Positions 42,653 through 50,581 of a stretch of 64,000 nt of DNA are shown piece by piece. The notes beneath the pieces were generated by a model. The model ran no database searches. It was given only the letters and a program-made list of their open reading frames with translations, and was not told where the DNA came from. How positions within the stretch are numbered: the stretch's first letter is position 1; each line of letters opens with the position of its first letter. The position numbers and the translations under genes are program-made. The stretch is from Thalassobius sp050633445 (lineage in GTDB: Bacteria > Pseudomonadota > Alphaproteobacteria > Rhodobacterales > Rhodobacteraceae), in NCBI GenBank assembly GCA_050633445.1, contig JBOEGN010000037.1:6998-70997 (forward strand), read 5' to 3'.

Positions 42653-43687
42653 TTAGATCTTCACGATCTGCTTGCCGAAATTTCCGCCACTGAGCATATT
42701 TATGAAGGCCGCGGGCGCGTTCTCCAGCCCTTCGGCCACGTCCTCGACAAACTTGATCTTGCCCTGCGCGACCAAAGGTCCGGCGCTGGCCAGAAACTCG
42801 GGCAGGCGATGGAAATGGTCCGAGATGATGAAGCCGTGAACATGCAGGCGGTTCACCAAAATCGTGCGCCACATCTTGGGCAGATTGTCCTTGGCGCCGG
42901 TCATGTCACCACCCAACGCACCCGCGTTATACCACGCGATCATGCCGCACAGAGGGATGCGTCCGCCGACATTCATCAGCGGTAAAACGGCCTCCAGAAC
43001 CTTGCCAGCGACGTTTTCGAAGTAGATGTCGATGCCGTCCGGGCACGCCTGGGCCAGGGCGGCGCGCAGCTCTTTGGCATCGGCATAGTCGCGGTGATCC
43101 AGGCAGTCGTCGAACCCGAATTCCTCTTTGGCCAACGCGCATTTTTTCGCGCCCCCGGCGATGCCCACGACACGCAGGCCAAGGTGCTTGGCCATCTGCC
43201 CGACCATTGATCCAACCGGCCCCGTTGCGGCGGCCACGACTAGGGTTTCACCAGCCTGAGGGCGGCCGTATTCCATCAGCCCGAACCAGCCCGTAAAGCC
43301 AGGCATCCCCAGCACCCCCAGCGCCGCGGTCGAGGGCACCGAGGGGTCGATCTTGTTCAGCTGGTTGCCCGGCAGGCAGCCATGCGAGGCCCAGCCGAAC
43401 ATGCCGAACACGGTGTCACCGGCGGCGAATTTCGGATGGTTCGAGGCGATGACCTCGCCCACAGCGCCGCCTTCCATCGTGTGGTCCAGCTCGACCGGGG
43501 CAGCATAGGATTTCGCATCGTCCATTCGCCCCCGCATGTAAGGATCCAGCGACATGTGGGACACGCGGACCAGAACCTCGCCATCGCCCGGCACCGGCAT
43601 CGGAGCCTCTTCGTACCGAAAGTCTTCGTTGACCGGTTCGCCTGTCGGCCTACGCGCCAGCACGACGCGGTTCATTGTTTCACCCAT
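42653..43687 (-). CDS. Zinc-independent MDR-family NADP-dependent reductase
   Basis: With the ATG at 43687 (GGAGG upstream) it has 344 residues. It is a medium-chain reductase of the zinc-free class related to leukotriene-B4 dehydrogenase/CurA: EAPMPVPGDGEVLVRVSHMSLDPYMRGRM near the start (quoted for its shorter cores VRVSHMSLDPYMRGR), AATGPVGSMVGQMAKHLG (NADPH motif) and GAKKCALAKEEFG. Such enzymes reduce activated C=C bonds of enones or enoyl compounds. It is the last gene of the minus-strand fatty-acid operon, separated from the thioesterase gene by about 90 bases. Confidence 0.85.
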   Translation of the reverse strand: MGETMNRVVLARRPTGEPVNEDFRYEEAPMPVPGDGEVLVRVSHMSLDPYMRGRMDDAKSYAAPVELDHTMEGGAVGEVIASNHPKFAAGDTVFGMFGWASHGCLPGNQLNKIDPSVPSTAALGVLGMPGFTGWFGLMEYGRPQAGETLVVAAATGPVGSMVGQMAKHLGLRVVGIAGGAKKCALAKEEFGFDDCLDHRDYADAKELRAALAQACPDGIDIYFENVAGKVLEAVLPLMNVGGRIPLCGMIAWYNAGALGGDMTGAKDNLPKMWRTILVNRLHVHGFIISDHFHRLPEFLASAGPLVAQGKIKFVEDVAEGLENAPAAFINMLSGGNFGKQIVKI

Positions 43688-43774
43688 TGTTTCCTCCCGT
43701 TTAAATCCCTGTTTCCCCAAGCTTATCCGCTTTAGTCACGGGCGAAAGGCATGGTGCGTGAACGCGTCGCAACG

Positions 43775-44200
43775 TCACTTAATCTGGGTTTCCCCGCGTA
43801 ACCGGAACACCCCGGTGCCCGAAGCGATGCGCGTTCCCAGATCATCCGTGACCAGCCCCGATGTGAAATAGGTCTTGGCGCCGCCGCCGGTTTTCCGCCC
43901 CTCGCAGATCAGACGCGTTCCCTTGGCCTGCCCCTCGTAATTCACATTCAAGGACAGCGTCATCGCCAGTTTTTTGGTGTCGCGCGCGCCTGTGTAGCAG
44001 CCGGCAAAGCCCATCGCCGTGTCCAGAATCGTCGCGTAAACGCCCCCATGCGGAATGCCGTAACGGTTCATCAAATGCGGACGCATCGGCAGTTCGACAC
44101 GCGCAAAATCGGGCTGCCAGTCGACGATTTCGAACCCTATATGGCGTTGCAGCGCATACGGGTCCTCGAGAATCGCGGGATCAAATGGGGTCTCGGTCAT
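43775..44200 (-). CDS. PaaI-type hotdog-fold thioesterase
   Basis: This 141-residue hotdog protein has HGGVYATILDTAMGFAG (about 50-66), the typical acidic-helix region of PaaI/YbgC-like thioesterases, and LSLNVNYEGQAKG in the following strand. It probably hydrolyses acyl- or aryl-CoA formed in the surrounding pathway, or rescues CoA. AAAGGATC lies before the ATG. It sits ten bases downstream of the kinase-like gene in the operon. Confidence 0.85.
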   Translation of the reverse strand: MTETPFDPAILEDPYALQRHIGFEIVDWQPDFARVELPMRPHLMNRYGIPHGGVYATILDTAMGFAGCYTGARDTKKLAMTLSLNVNYEGQAKGTRLICEGRKTGGGAKTYFTSGLVTDDLGTRIASGTGVFRLRGETQIK

Positions 44201-44209
44201 GCTGATCCT

Positions 44210-45244
44210 TTAAACCGTGCGGGCAGCGTTTAGCCCATGTTTTGCGAACACCTCGACATAGGCCCCCAAGGCCTTCCCGCGTTCGGGATTCGAGGCATTC
44301 CCGTCAAGCGCGCGCCTGTAAACGCCCTGAATGATCCCTGCCATGCGAAAGAAGGTAAAGGCCAGATAAAAGCCGAACTTGTCCACTCCGCTCAGGTCGC
44401 GGCGGGCGCAATATGCGTCGATGAACTCGGCGTCGCTCATGAGCCCATGCGCCTTTCGATCAACCCCAGCCAGCCCACGCCCGTCCCCACCCGGAGGCAT
44501 CATCCATTGCATGATCACAGCGGCCAAATCGGCGTAGGGATGGCCGATCGTGGACAGCTCCCAATCAAGCACAGCGGCGATTTCCGGGCGATCAGCATGA
44601 AACAGCATGTTGTCGATGCGATAATCCCCGTGGACCAGAGTGCGCTGGCCGTCCTCGGCGGGGATATTCGCGTCCAGCCAGGCGATCAGCTCTTCCATTG
44701 CGGGGATCGTGTCGGTCTCTGAGGCCCGGTATTGCTTGGTCCAGCGGTCGATTTGGCGGCGATAATAATTGCCCTCGGGGCCATAGTCATTCAGGCCGGT
44801 TGCTTGCAAATCCACGTTATGGATCGCGGCCAGAACGGCGTTCATCGCATCCTGGATCGGGCGGCGGTCGTCGTGGCTCAACTCGTCCAACCGGGGATCG
44901 TTGAAATGCCGACCGATGACCTCGTCCATGACATAGAAAGCCGAGCCGATCACGCTGTCATCTTCGCAGAGCAGATGCATTTTGGCGACTGGCACGTCCG
45001 AGCCTTGCAGCGCGCTTTGCGCCCGGAATTCCCGATCAACCGCATGGGCCGATTTCAACAGGACGCCGGGTGGCTTACGACGCAAAACATACGTATCCGT
45101 AGGGGTGATCAGGCGAAAGGTCGGGTTTGACTGCCCGACATTGAATTTCTCGGCGCTGAGCGGGCCTTGGAACCCTGGCAAATGGTCTGCCAGATAGGTC
45201 GCGACGGCGTCGGTATCCAGTTTTGTCGGGTCGTCGGTTGTCAT
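44210..45244 (-). CDS. ACAD10/11-like aminoglycoside-phosphotransferase-fold kinase
   Basis: The 344-residue protein has the APH kinase fold: N-lobe FNVGQSNPTFRL and YVLRRKPPG, then catalytic loop LVHGDYRIDN (203-212; Asp207, Asn212) and the metal-binding Asp227 in VLDWELSTIGHPYADLA. This set is the signature of the kinase domain of human ACAD10/11 and of bacterial LvaA. Those enzymes phosphorylate a 4-hydroxyacyl-CoA so that the phosphate can be eliminated. It lies in an operon with two acyl-CoA dehydrogenases, a thiolase and SDRs, which makes the same role a reasonable inference. GAGGATACC precedes the ATG. Confidence 0.87.
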   Translation of the reverse strand: MTTDDPTKLDTDAVATYLADHLPGFQGPLSAEKFNVGQSNPTFRLITPTDTYVLRRKPPGVLLKSAHAVDREFRAQSALQGSDVPVAKMHLLCEDDSVIGSAFYVMDEVIGRHFNDPRLDELSHDDRRPIQDAMNAVLAAIHNVDLQATGLNDYGPEGNYYRRQIDRWTKQYRASETDTIPAMEELIAWLDANIPAEDGQRTLVHGDYRIDNMLFHADRPEIAAVLDWELSTIGHPYADLAAVIMQWMMPPGGDGRGLAGVDRKAHGLMSDAEFIDAYCARRDLSGVDKFGFYLAFTFFRMAGIIQGVYRRALDGNASNPERGKALGAYVEVFAKHGLNAARTV

Positions 45245-45251
45245 GGTATCC

Positions 45252-45920
45252 TCAACTATAAGTCAGAAGGGGTTCGGTATTTTCCGCCGTGATATGTGGC
45301 GTCTCGTTGAACCCATGCAGAAAGAAATTGCGGGGCGTGAAGATAAAGCGGTTCACAGCGCAATTCTTCATCTGCAATTGCAGTTGGATCTGTTGTTCGG
45401 ACGGCGCATTCAGCGTGGCGGCAATCATCTGTCCGATCGCCCCGCCCGAGCTGACGGCCACCACGTGTTTGGCCCCGCTGTCGACGATGGCTTGGCGCGC
45501 ATCCTCGACCCGGCGCGCGAAATCGGCCCAGGTTTCAGGAGGGTTTTCAATCTCGTCCCGTTGCCAGGCCAGCACCGTGTCGCGCAGGGTGCGGAAATGC
45601 GATTTGCGCTCGGAATGCATGTTCTCGGGTGCGGGTTTGTTGGCATAGTGCGCATCCAGCAAGCCTTTGAAATCAAACTCGTTCAGGCCCGCGTGGATGG
45701 TGGCTTGTTCGGGGTCGCGGCCCATGCCTTTGATGATCCCCTCCAGTGTTTCGCGGTGCCGCCGTTGCGCGCCGATGAACAGTCCGTCGGGCGTCACACC
45801 TTGCCGCGCCAAGGCCTTGCCCAGCTCAAAGGACTGATCATGCCCTAGATCGGACAAGACGTCGTAATTTGCCGCGCCGAACGAGGCTTGGGCATGGCGG
45901 ATGAGGTACAATTCGGGCAT
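45252..45920 (-). CDS. Histidine phosphatase family protein
   Basis: This 222-residue protein begins MPELYLIRHAQASFGAAN, the phosphoglycerate-mutase-like motif with Arg8 and the phospho-acceptor His9. The second catalytic His is in VAVSSGGAIGQMI-type context near residue 160, where a Ser appears before GG (VVAVSSGGAIG), unlike the usual SHGG, so the second His may be displaced. It is translated just before the APH-like kinase. In many roseobacters the two genes travel together; a role in removing phosphate from a pathway compound is possible but unproven. Confidence 0.8.
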   Translation of the reverse strand: MPELYLIRHAQASFGAANYDVLSDLGHDQSFELGKALARQGVTPDGLFIGAQRRHRETLEGIIKGMGRDPEQATIHAGLNEFDFKGLLDAHYANKPAPENMHSERKSHFRTLRDTVLAWQRDEIENPPETWADFARRVEDARQAIVDSGAKHVVAVSSGGAIGQMIAATLNAPSEQQIQLQLQMKNCAVNRFIFTPRNFFLHGFNETPHITAENTEPLLTYS

Positions 45921-45980
45921 TGGAGGTCCTTGTGGTTGAGATTGGGGCCGCAGTCACCTTAAGGCCCCAACCTCTGGTTA

Positions 45981-47183
45981 TCAAAGCACTTCGAACAGGC
46001 CAGCAGCACCCATGCCGCCGCCGACGCACATGGTGCAAACCACGTATTTCGCACCGCGACGTTTACCCTCGATCAGCGCGTGGCCAACCATCCGGGCGCC
46101 CGACATGCCATAGGGGTGGCCGACGGAAATCGCGCCGCCATTGACGTTCAGGATTTCCTCGGGGATGCCCAAGACGCGGGCCGAGTGCAGAACTTGACAG
46201 GCAAACGCTTCGTTCAACTCCCACAAGCCGATATCGTCCATCTTCAGCCCGTGTGCCTCGAGCAGTTTCGGCACCGCATAGATCGGGCCGATACCCATTT
46301 CGTCGGGTTCCAGGCCAGCGGCCATGACGCCGACATAACGGCCCAGCGGCTGCAAACCGCGCTGTTCGGCCAGTTTCGCCTCCATAATGACCGAGGCCGA
46401 GGCCCCATCAGACAGCTGGCTGGCATTGCCGGGGGTTATGAACTTACCCTCTTTGACGGTTTGACCGTCCTTGAACACCGGAGACAGGCTTTGCAGGTTC
46501 TCAAGCGTCGTGCCGGGGCGGTTGCCCTCGTCCTTGTCCAGCGTCACTTCTTTGAAGGATACCTCTTTGGTTTCCTTGTCCATCACGCCCATCGAGGTGG
46601 TCAGCGGCACGATCTCGTCATCGAACTTGCCTGCCTCTTGTGCGGCGGCAGTGCGGTTCTGCGATTGCAGGGCATAAGCATCCTGGTCTTCGCGGCTGAC
46701 GTTATAGCGGGCGGCCACAATCTCGGCGGTTTCCAGCATGGACATGTACAGCGACGGTTTGTTCTTTTTCGTCCATGGGTCGGCCATCCAATCCATACGC
46801 ATCTGCTGGTTCTGGACCAGACTGATGGATTCGACACCGCCGCCGATGCAGATATCCATGCCGTCATGCACGACCTGCTTGGCGGCCGTTGCGATGGCCA
46901 TCATGCCGCTGGCACATTGGCGATCCATGGACATGCCGCCGATGGTGACGGGCAGGCCCGCGCGGATCACGGCCTGACGGCCAATATTGCCCCCGGTCGA
47001 GCCTTGCTGGATCGCCGCGCCAATGACGCAATCGGTGATCTCAGAGCCGTCCAGCCCCGCGCGCGAAACGGCGTTGCTGACGGCGTGGCCGATCAGCTCT
47101 TGCGCCGAGGTGTTGTTGAAGGCACCGCGATAGGCTTTGCCGATCGGAGTGCGGGCGGTGGAAACGATGACTGCGTCACGCAT
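45981..47183 (-). CDS. Acetyl-CoA C-acyltransferase (thiolase)
   Basis: This 400-residue thiolase cleaves 3-oxoacyl-CoA to acetyl-CoA (or propionyl-CoA). The nucleophile is Cys90 in MDRQCASGMMA. NEAFACQ, then GGAISVGHPYGMSGAR (base His), and the C-terminal CTMCVGGGMGAAG (second Cys) complete the active site. It starts four bases after the SDR stop. It provides the last beta-oxidation step for the minus-strand operon. Confidence 0.93.
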   Translation of the reverse strand: MRDAVIVSTARTPIGKAYRGAFNNTSAQELIGHAVSNAVSRAGLDGSEITDCVIGAAIQQGSTGGNIGRQAVIRAGLPVTIGGMSMDRQCASGMMAIATAAKQVVHDGMDICIGGGVESISLVQNQQMRMDWMADPWTKKNKPSLYMSMLETAEIVAARYNVSREDQDAYALQSQNRTAAAQEAGKFDDEIVPLTTSMGVMDKETKEVSFKEVTLDKDEGNRPGTTLENLQSLSPVFKDGQTVKEGKFITPGNASQLSDGASASVIMEAKLAEQRGLQPLGRYVGVMAAGLEPDEMGIGPIYAVPKLLEAHGLKMDDIGLWELNEAFACQVLHSARVLGIPEEILNVNGGAISVGHPYGMSGARMVGHALIEGKRRGAKYVVCTMCVGGGMGAAGLFEVL

Positions 47184-47186
47184 GGG

Positions 47187-48119
47187 TTAACCCTTTTGCT
47201 CTAGCTTAATGCCACGCAGCGCGGCGGCCATGTGGATGTATTTGTTGGTCTGGTCGAAAGCACCTGACATTTCTGTCTGGCCTTCGCCGTTGCGGATCGT
47301 GTCCAGATTGGCAAGAACGCCCTCGGGGCTTAGATCGTCGTCTTTCAGGGCGACGCCGCGGCTTTCATAGATCTTGGTTTCGGCAAAGCAGCCGCCACCG
47401 GCACCCAGGATCATGCGGCTTGGCCCGTCCTCGGACACCAGCGCCAGCAGGCCGGGGGTGATGGTCTCGGGTTTCAGCAGATCCTTGACCTCGGCCGGGA
47501 ACAGCTCTTCGGTCATGCGAGTGGTTGCGGTGGGGGCCAGCATGTTGGTGCGCACGTTCTTGCGGCTGCCCTCGTGGTGCAGCACGTTCATCAGCCCCAG
47601 CATCGAGGCTTTGGCGGCCCCATAATTCGACTGCCCGAAATTGCCATACAGACCCGAGGCCGAGGTGGTCAAAACGATCCGCCCATACTCGCGTTCCAGC
47701 ATGTGGCGCCACAGCGCGTGGGTGCAGTTGACCGCCCCCATCAGGTGCACATCCACGACCTTTTGGAAATCATCCAGAGTCATCTTGGCAAAGGTTTTGT
47801 CCCGCAGAATGCCTGCGTTGTTGACCAGAATGTCCACATGGCCGAACTCGGAAATTGCCTGATCCACCATGGTCTGAACCTGATCGGGATCGGCCACATT
47901 TGCGCCATTGGCGATGGCTTTGCCACCTGCCGCGCGGATTTCGTCGACCACGGCCTGAGCCGCCTGGGAACCAGCGCCGGTTCCATCCGTCGCGGTGCCC
48001 AGATCGTTCACGATGACCTTGGCCCCGCGTGCGGCCAACCCCATGGCATGGCTGCGCCCCAGACCGACGCCGGCCCCGGTGACGATGGCGACGCGTCCGT
48101 CAAAACGTATTTCGCTCAT
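47187..48119 (-). CDS. SDR-family oxidoreductase (HSD17B4-like)
   Basis: This 310-residue protein has VAIVTGAGVGLGRSHAMGLA, NNAGILRDKTF, LTTSASGLYGNFGQSNYGAAKA (Ser, Tyr, Lys triad) and TNMLAPTATTRM. The pattern matches the hydroxyacyl-CoA dehydrogenase part of peroxisomal multifunctional enzyme type 2 (HSD17B4), so it may oxidise a (3R)-hydroxyacyl-CoA. It abuts a MaoC hydratase gene that could form that product. The C-terminal tail (about 250-310) is longer than in most SDRs. Confidence 0.88.
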   Translation of the reverse strand: MSEIRFDGRVAIVTGAGVGLGRSHAMGLAARGAKVIVNDLGTATDGTGAGSQAAQAVVDEIRAAGGKAIANGANVADPDQVQTMVDQAISEFGHVDILVNNAGILRDKTFAKMTLDDFQKVVDVHLMGAVNCTHALWRHMLEREYGRIVLTTSASGLYGNFGQSNYGAAKASMLGLMNVLHHEGSRKNVRTNMLAPTATTRMTEELFPAEVKDLLKPETITPGLLALVSEDGPSRMILGAGGGCFAETKIYESRGVALKDDDLSPEGVLANLDTIRNGEGQTEMSGAFDQTNKYIHMAAALRGIKLEQKG

Positions 48120-48593
48120 CTATTTTGCCTCGAAATAGCGGCGGACGATCCATTCCGCGATCAATGCAGGACGGTCCTGGCCTTCGATCTCGACCTGGAT
48201 GGTCATTGCGCTTTGCATTTCGCCGGACCGGGTTTCTTCGACCTGAGTCAATGTGAAATGCCCCCGGATACGGGCGCCAACCTTGACCGGAGACACAAAC
48301 CGCACCTTATCGAAGCCATAGTTCACGGTCATCGCGGTGCCCTCGACGTCGGGCACTTTTGCGGCCAGCGCGGTCAGCAGCGACAGCGTCAGAAAACCAT
48401 GCGCGATCGTCGTTCCAAAGGGAGAGTCGGCAGCGCGTTCCGGGTCGGTGTGGATATATTGATGGTCATGCGTGCAATCGGCAAAGGCGTTGATCTGTTC
48501 TTGTGTGATTTCCATCCAGTCGGATGTGCCCAGCGACTGGCCCAGCAGAGCTTCGAATTCAGTGCGCGAAATAACTTTGGGGGTTTCGTTCAT
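48120..48593 (-). CDS. MaoC-family (R)-specific enoyl-CoA hydratase
   Basis: The 157-residue hotdog protein has the hydratase-2 motif FADCTHDHQYIHTDPERAA, with the catalytic Asp/His pair, followed by AHGFLTLSLL. It should hydrate 2-enoyl-CoA to the (3R)-hydroxyacyl-CoA. The downstream SDR of the HSD17B4 type would oxidise that product, so the two adjacent genes mimic the domains of the eukaryotic multifunctional enzyme. The downstream SDR starts directly after its stop. Confidence 0.92.
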   Translation of the reverse strand: MNETPKVISRTEFEALLGQSLGTSDWMEITQEQINAFADCTHDHQYIHTDPERAADSPFGTTIAHGFLTLSLLTALAAKVPDVEGTAMTVNYGFDKVRFVSPVKVGARIRGHFTLTQVEETRSGEMQSAMTIQVEIEGQDRPALIAEWIVRRYFEAK

Positions 48594-48595
48594 GG

Positions 48596-49414
48596 TCAGA
48601 TGTCCTTGTTAAACAAATTGATAGAGGCCGCAGATTGCAACCCGCCCGACAATGGCAAGATCGCGCCCGAGACATAGGCCCCACCCTTGCCACAAAGATA
48701 TTGAAGCGCCCCCGCGATATCCTCGGGGCAGCCGACCCGGCCCAGCGGGATGCCCTGCGCTGATTTTTGCTGGCCTTCTTCGGTGCTGATGGCGAAAGCG
48801 GTCATATTCGACACGAACGGCCCCGGAGCGATAGCATTCACAGTGATGCCCTGCGGCGCCAGATCGTTGGACAGAACGCGAGTCATATGGTGCACCGCCC
48901 CTTTGGAAACCGCATAGGAATAGGTCGCGGTCCCTTTTGGCACGTCCCCCATGACCGAGCCCACGTTCACCACCCGTGCAGGATCCCCAGCAGAGCTGGC
49001 CTTCATGAGCATCGGCAACAGGCTTTGCGTCAGGTGGAACATGCCTGTGACGTTCAAGCTCAGCAGTTTTTCCCAGGCTTCATAAGGATGCTGGCCCAAG
49101 GGTGCGCCCCAGGTCCGGCCCGCATTGTTCATCAGGATATGCAGCGTATCGGTGCGTTTGCCAACCTCGGCAACCAGATCAGCGATCCCCGCCTCAGAGG
49201 AAACATCCCCGCCGAACCCTTCGGCGCTGCCGTCATAGCCCATGTCGTTCAGCTCGGCTGCGACGGCCTCGCAGGCCGCGCCCTTGCGGCTGGCGATCAA
49301 AACGTGCGCTCCCGCAGCTACAAGCCCTTCGACGGCCATTCGGCCAATTCCGGTTGCTCCGCCAGTGACCAAAGCGGTCTTCCCGCTCAGATTGAACAAA
49401 TCATTCGGTTTCAT
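48596..49414 (-). CDS. Short-chain dehydrogenase/reductase (FabG-like)
   Basis: Starting at 49414 (GGGAGAG upstream) this is 272 residues. TGGATGIGRMAVEGL is the cofactor motif, NNAGRTWGAP the second block, then VGSVMGDV with Ser, YSYAVSKGAVHH with Tyr/Lys, and ITVNAIAPGPF. It probably oxidises or reduces a 3-hydroxy/3-oxoacyl-CoA, giving the operon two SDRs of different type. Substrate is not readable from sequence. Confidence 0.88.
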   Translation of the reverse strand: MKPNDLFNLSGKTALVTGGATGIGRMAVEGLVAAGAHVLIASRKGAACEAVAAELNDMGYDGSAEGFGGDVSSEAGIADLVAEVGKRTDTLHILMNNAGRTWGAPLGQHPYEAWEKLLSLNVTGMFHLTQSLLPMLMKASSAGDPARVVNVGSVMGDVPKGTATYSYAVSKGAVHHMTRVLSNDLAPQGITVNAIAPGPFVSNMTAFAISTEEGQQKSAQGIPLGRVGCPEDIAGALQYLCGKGGAYVSGAILPLSGGLQSAASINLFNKDI

Positions 49415-49436
49415 AGTCTCTCCCTTGATATCATGT

Positions 49437-50570
49437 TCAGAACCCACGCGCGACAGCGACCTGTGCCGCGTGATAGCCGTAGTCGCCCAGCCACTCGGCG
49501 CCAACGCGCGCGCGTTTCATGAAAAACCCGATGTCGTATTCGTCGGTCATGCCGATGCCGCCGTGCATTTGTACGCCCTCGCTGACGGCCAATTTTGCGG
49601 TCGCTGTTGCGCGGGCTTTGGCCAATGACACGGCCATGGTTGCCTGATCCGGGGTGGCATCCAGCACCCGGCCTGCATTGGCGATGGCGCTGGCGGTGAC
49701 CTCGATCTCGCTCCACAAATGGGCGGCGCGGTGCTGAAGCGCTTGGAACGAGCCGATGGTCCGCCCAAACTGCTTGCGCTCTTTCAGATACCCGACGGTC
49801 AAAGCATAGGCCCCGCCAGCAACGCCCGCCAGTTCGGCGGCGACGGCGGCTTGGCCAGCCTCCAGCCCATTGCGCAAGGCGGTCAGGCCATTGTCCAGCT
49901 GACCAATGATGTCGTCTCCGGTGACTTCGACACCGGACAGGTCGATCCGGGCATGGTCGCGGCTGTCTACGGTCGCAGACGGGGTGCGCGTGATGCCGGT
50001 GCGATCCGCCTCGATGTCAAACAGGGTCAGGCCGGCACTTTCACCAGGGGTGCCGCCGGTACGGGCCAGAACCAACAGCCGATCAGCCGAGCCTCCATCC
50101 GCGACAAACCCTTTTCGCCCGGTCAAAGCATATCCATTTCCGGATTTCTGAGCGGCCAAACTGGTCGCGGCGGGGTCGAATTTGGCACCTTCGTCGATTG
50201 CCAGCGCATAGGTCACTTCGCCTCCGGCAATCATGGTTAACGCCTGCGCGGCGCGCGTCGTCGCTGCGTTCCGCAGAGTGGAAGCCGCGACCACTGAGGT
50301 CGAGATAAACGGGCTGGAGGCCAGCACATTTCCCATCTCTTCACACAGAATTCCCGCCGCGCGATGGCCCATATCGGCACCATTCTGGCCCTCGGGGACC
50401 AACACGCCGGTCCAGCCCATCTGTGCCATTTCACGCCACACTCCGGGGTCATATGCCCGGCCTTTGTCGCGGTTTTCGCGCAGTGCGGCGACTGGCGATG
50501 CGTCATTCAGAAACCCGCGTGCAGAATCACGCAGCAAGGTTTCGTCTTCGGTTTCAAGAAGACTTTGCAT
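49437..50570 (-). CDS. Acyl-CoA dehydrogenase-like small subunit of pair 2
   Basis: The 377-residue ACAD-fold protein has YLKERKQFGRTIGSFQALQHR and SEGVQMHGGIGMTDEYDIGFFMKRA. As in pair 1's small subunit, the catalytic ER motif is lost (the segment reads GLEAGQAAVAAELAG) and the GxGSD loop and GGTSE FAD motif are missing. It follows the large subunit gene after 11 bases. I infer a non-catalytic partner of a heteromeric acyl-CoA dehydrogenase. Confidence 0.85.
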   Translation of the reverse strand: MQSLLETEDETLLRDSARGFLNDASPVAALRENRDKGRAYDPGVWREMAQMGWTGVLVPEGQNGADMGHRAAGILCEEMGNVLASSPFISTSVVAASTLRNAATTRAAQALTMIAGGEVTYALAIDEGAKFDPAATSLAAQKSGNGYALTGRKGFVADGGSADRLLVLARTGGTPGESAGLTLFDIEADRTGITRTPSATVDSRDHARIDLSGVEVTGDDIIGQLDNGLTALRNGLEAGQAAVAAELAGVAGGAYALTVGYLKERKQFGRTIGSFQALQHRAAHLWSEIEVTASAIANAGRVLDATPDQATMAVSLAKARATATAKLAVSEGVQMHGGIGMTDEYDIGFFMKRARVGAEWLGDYGYHAAQVAVARGF

Positions 50571-50581
50571 ATCAGATTTCC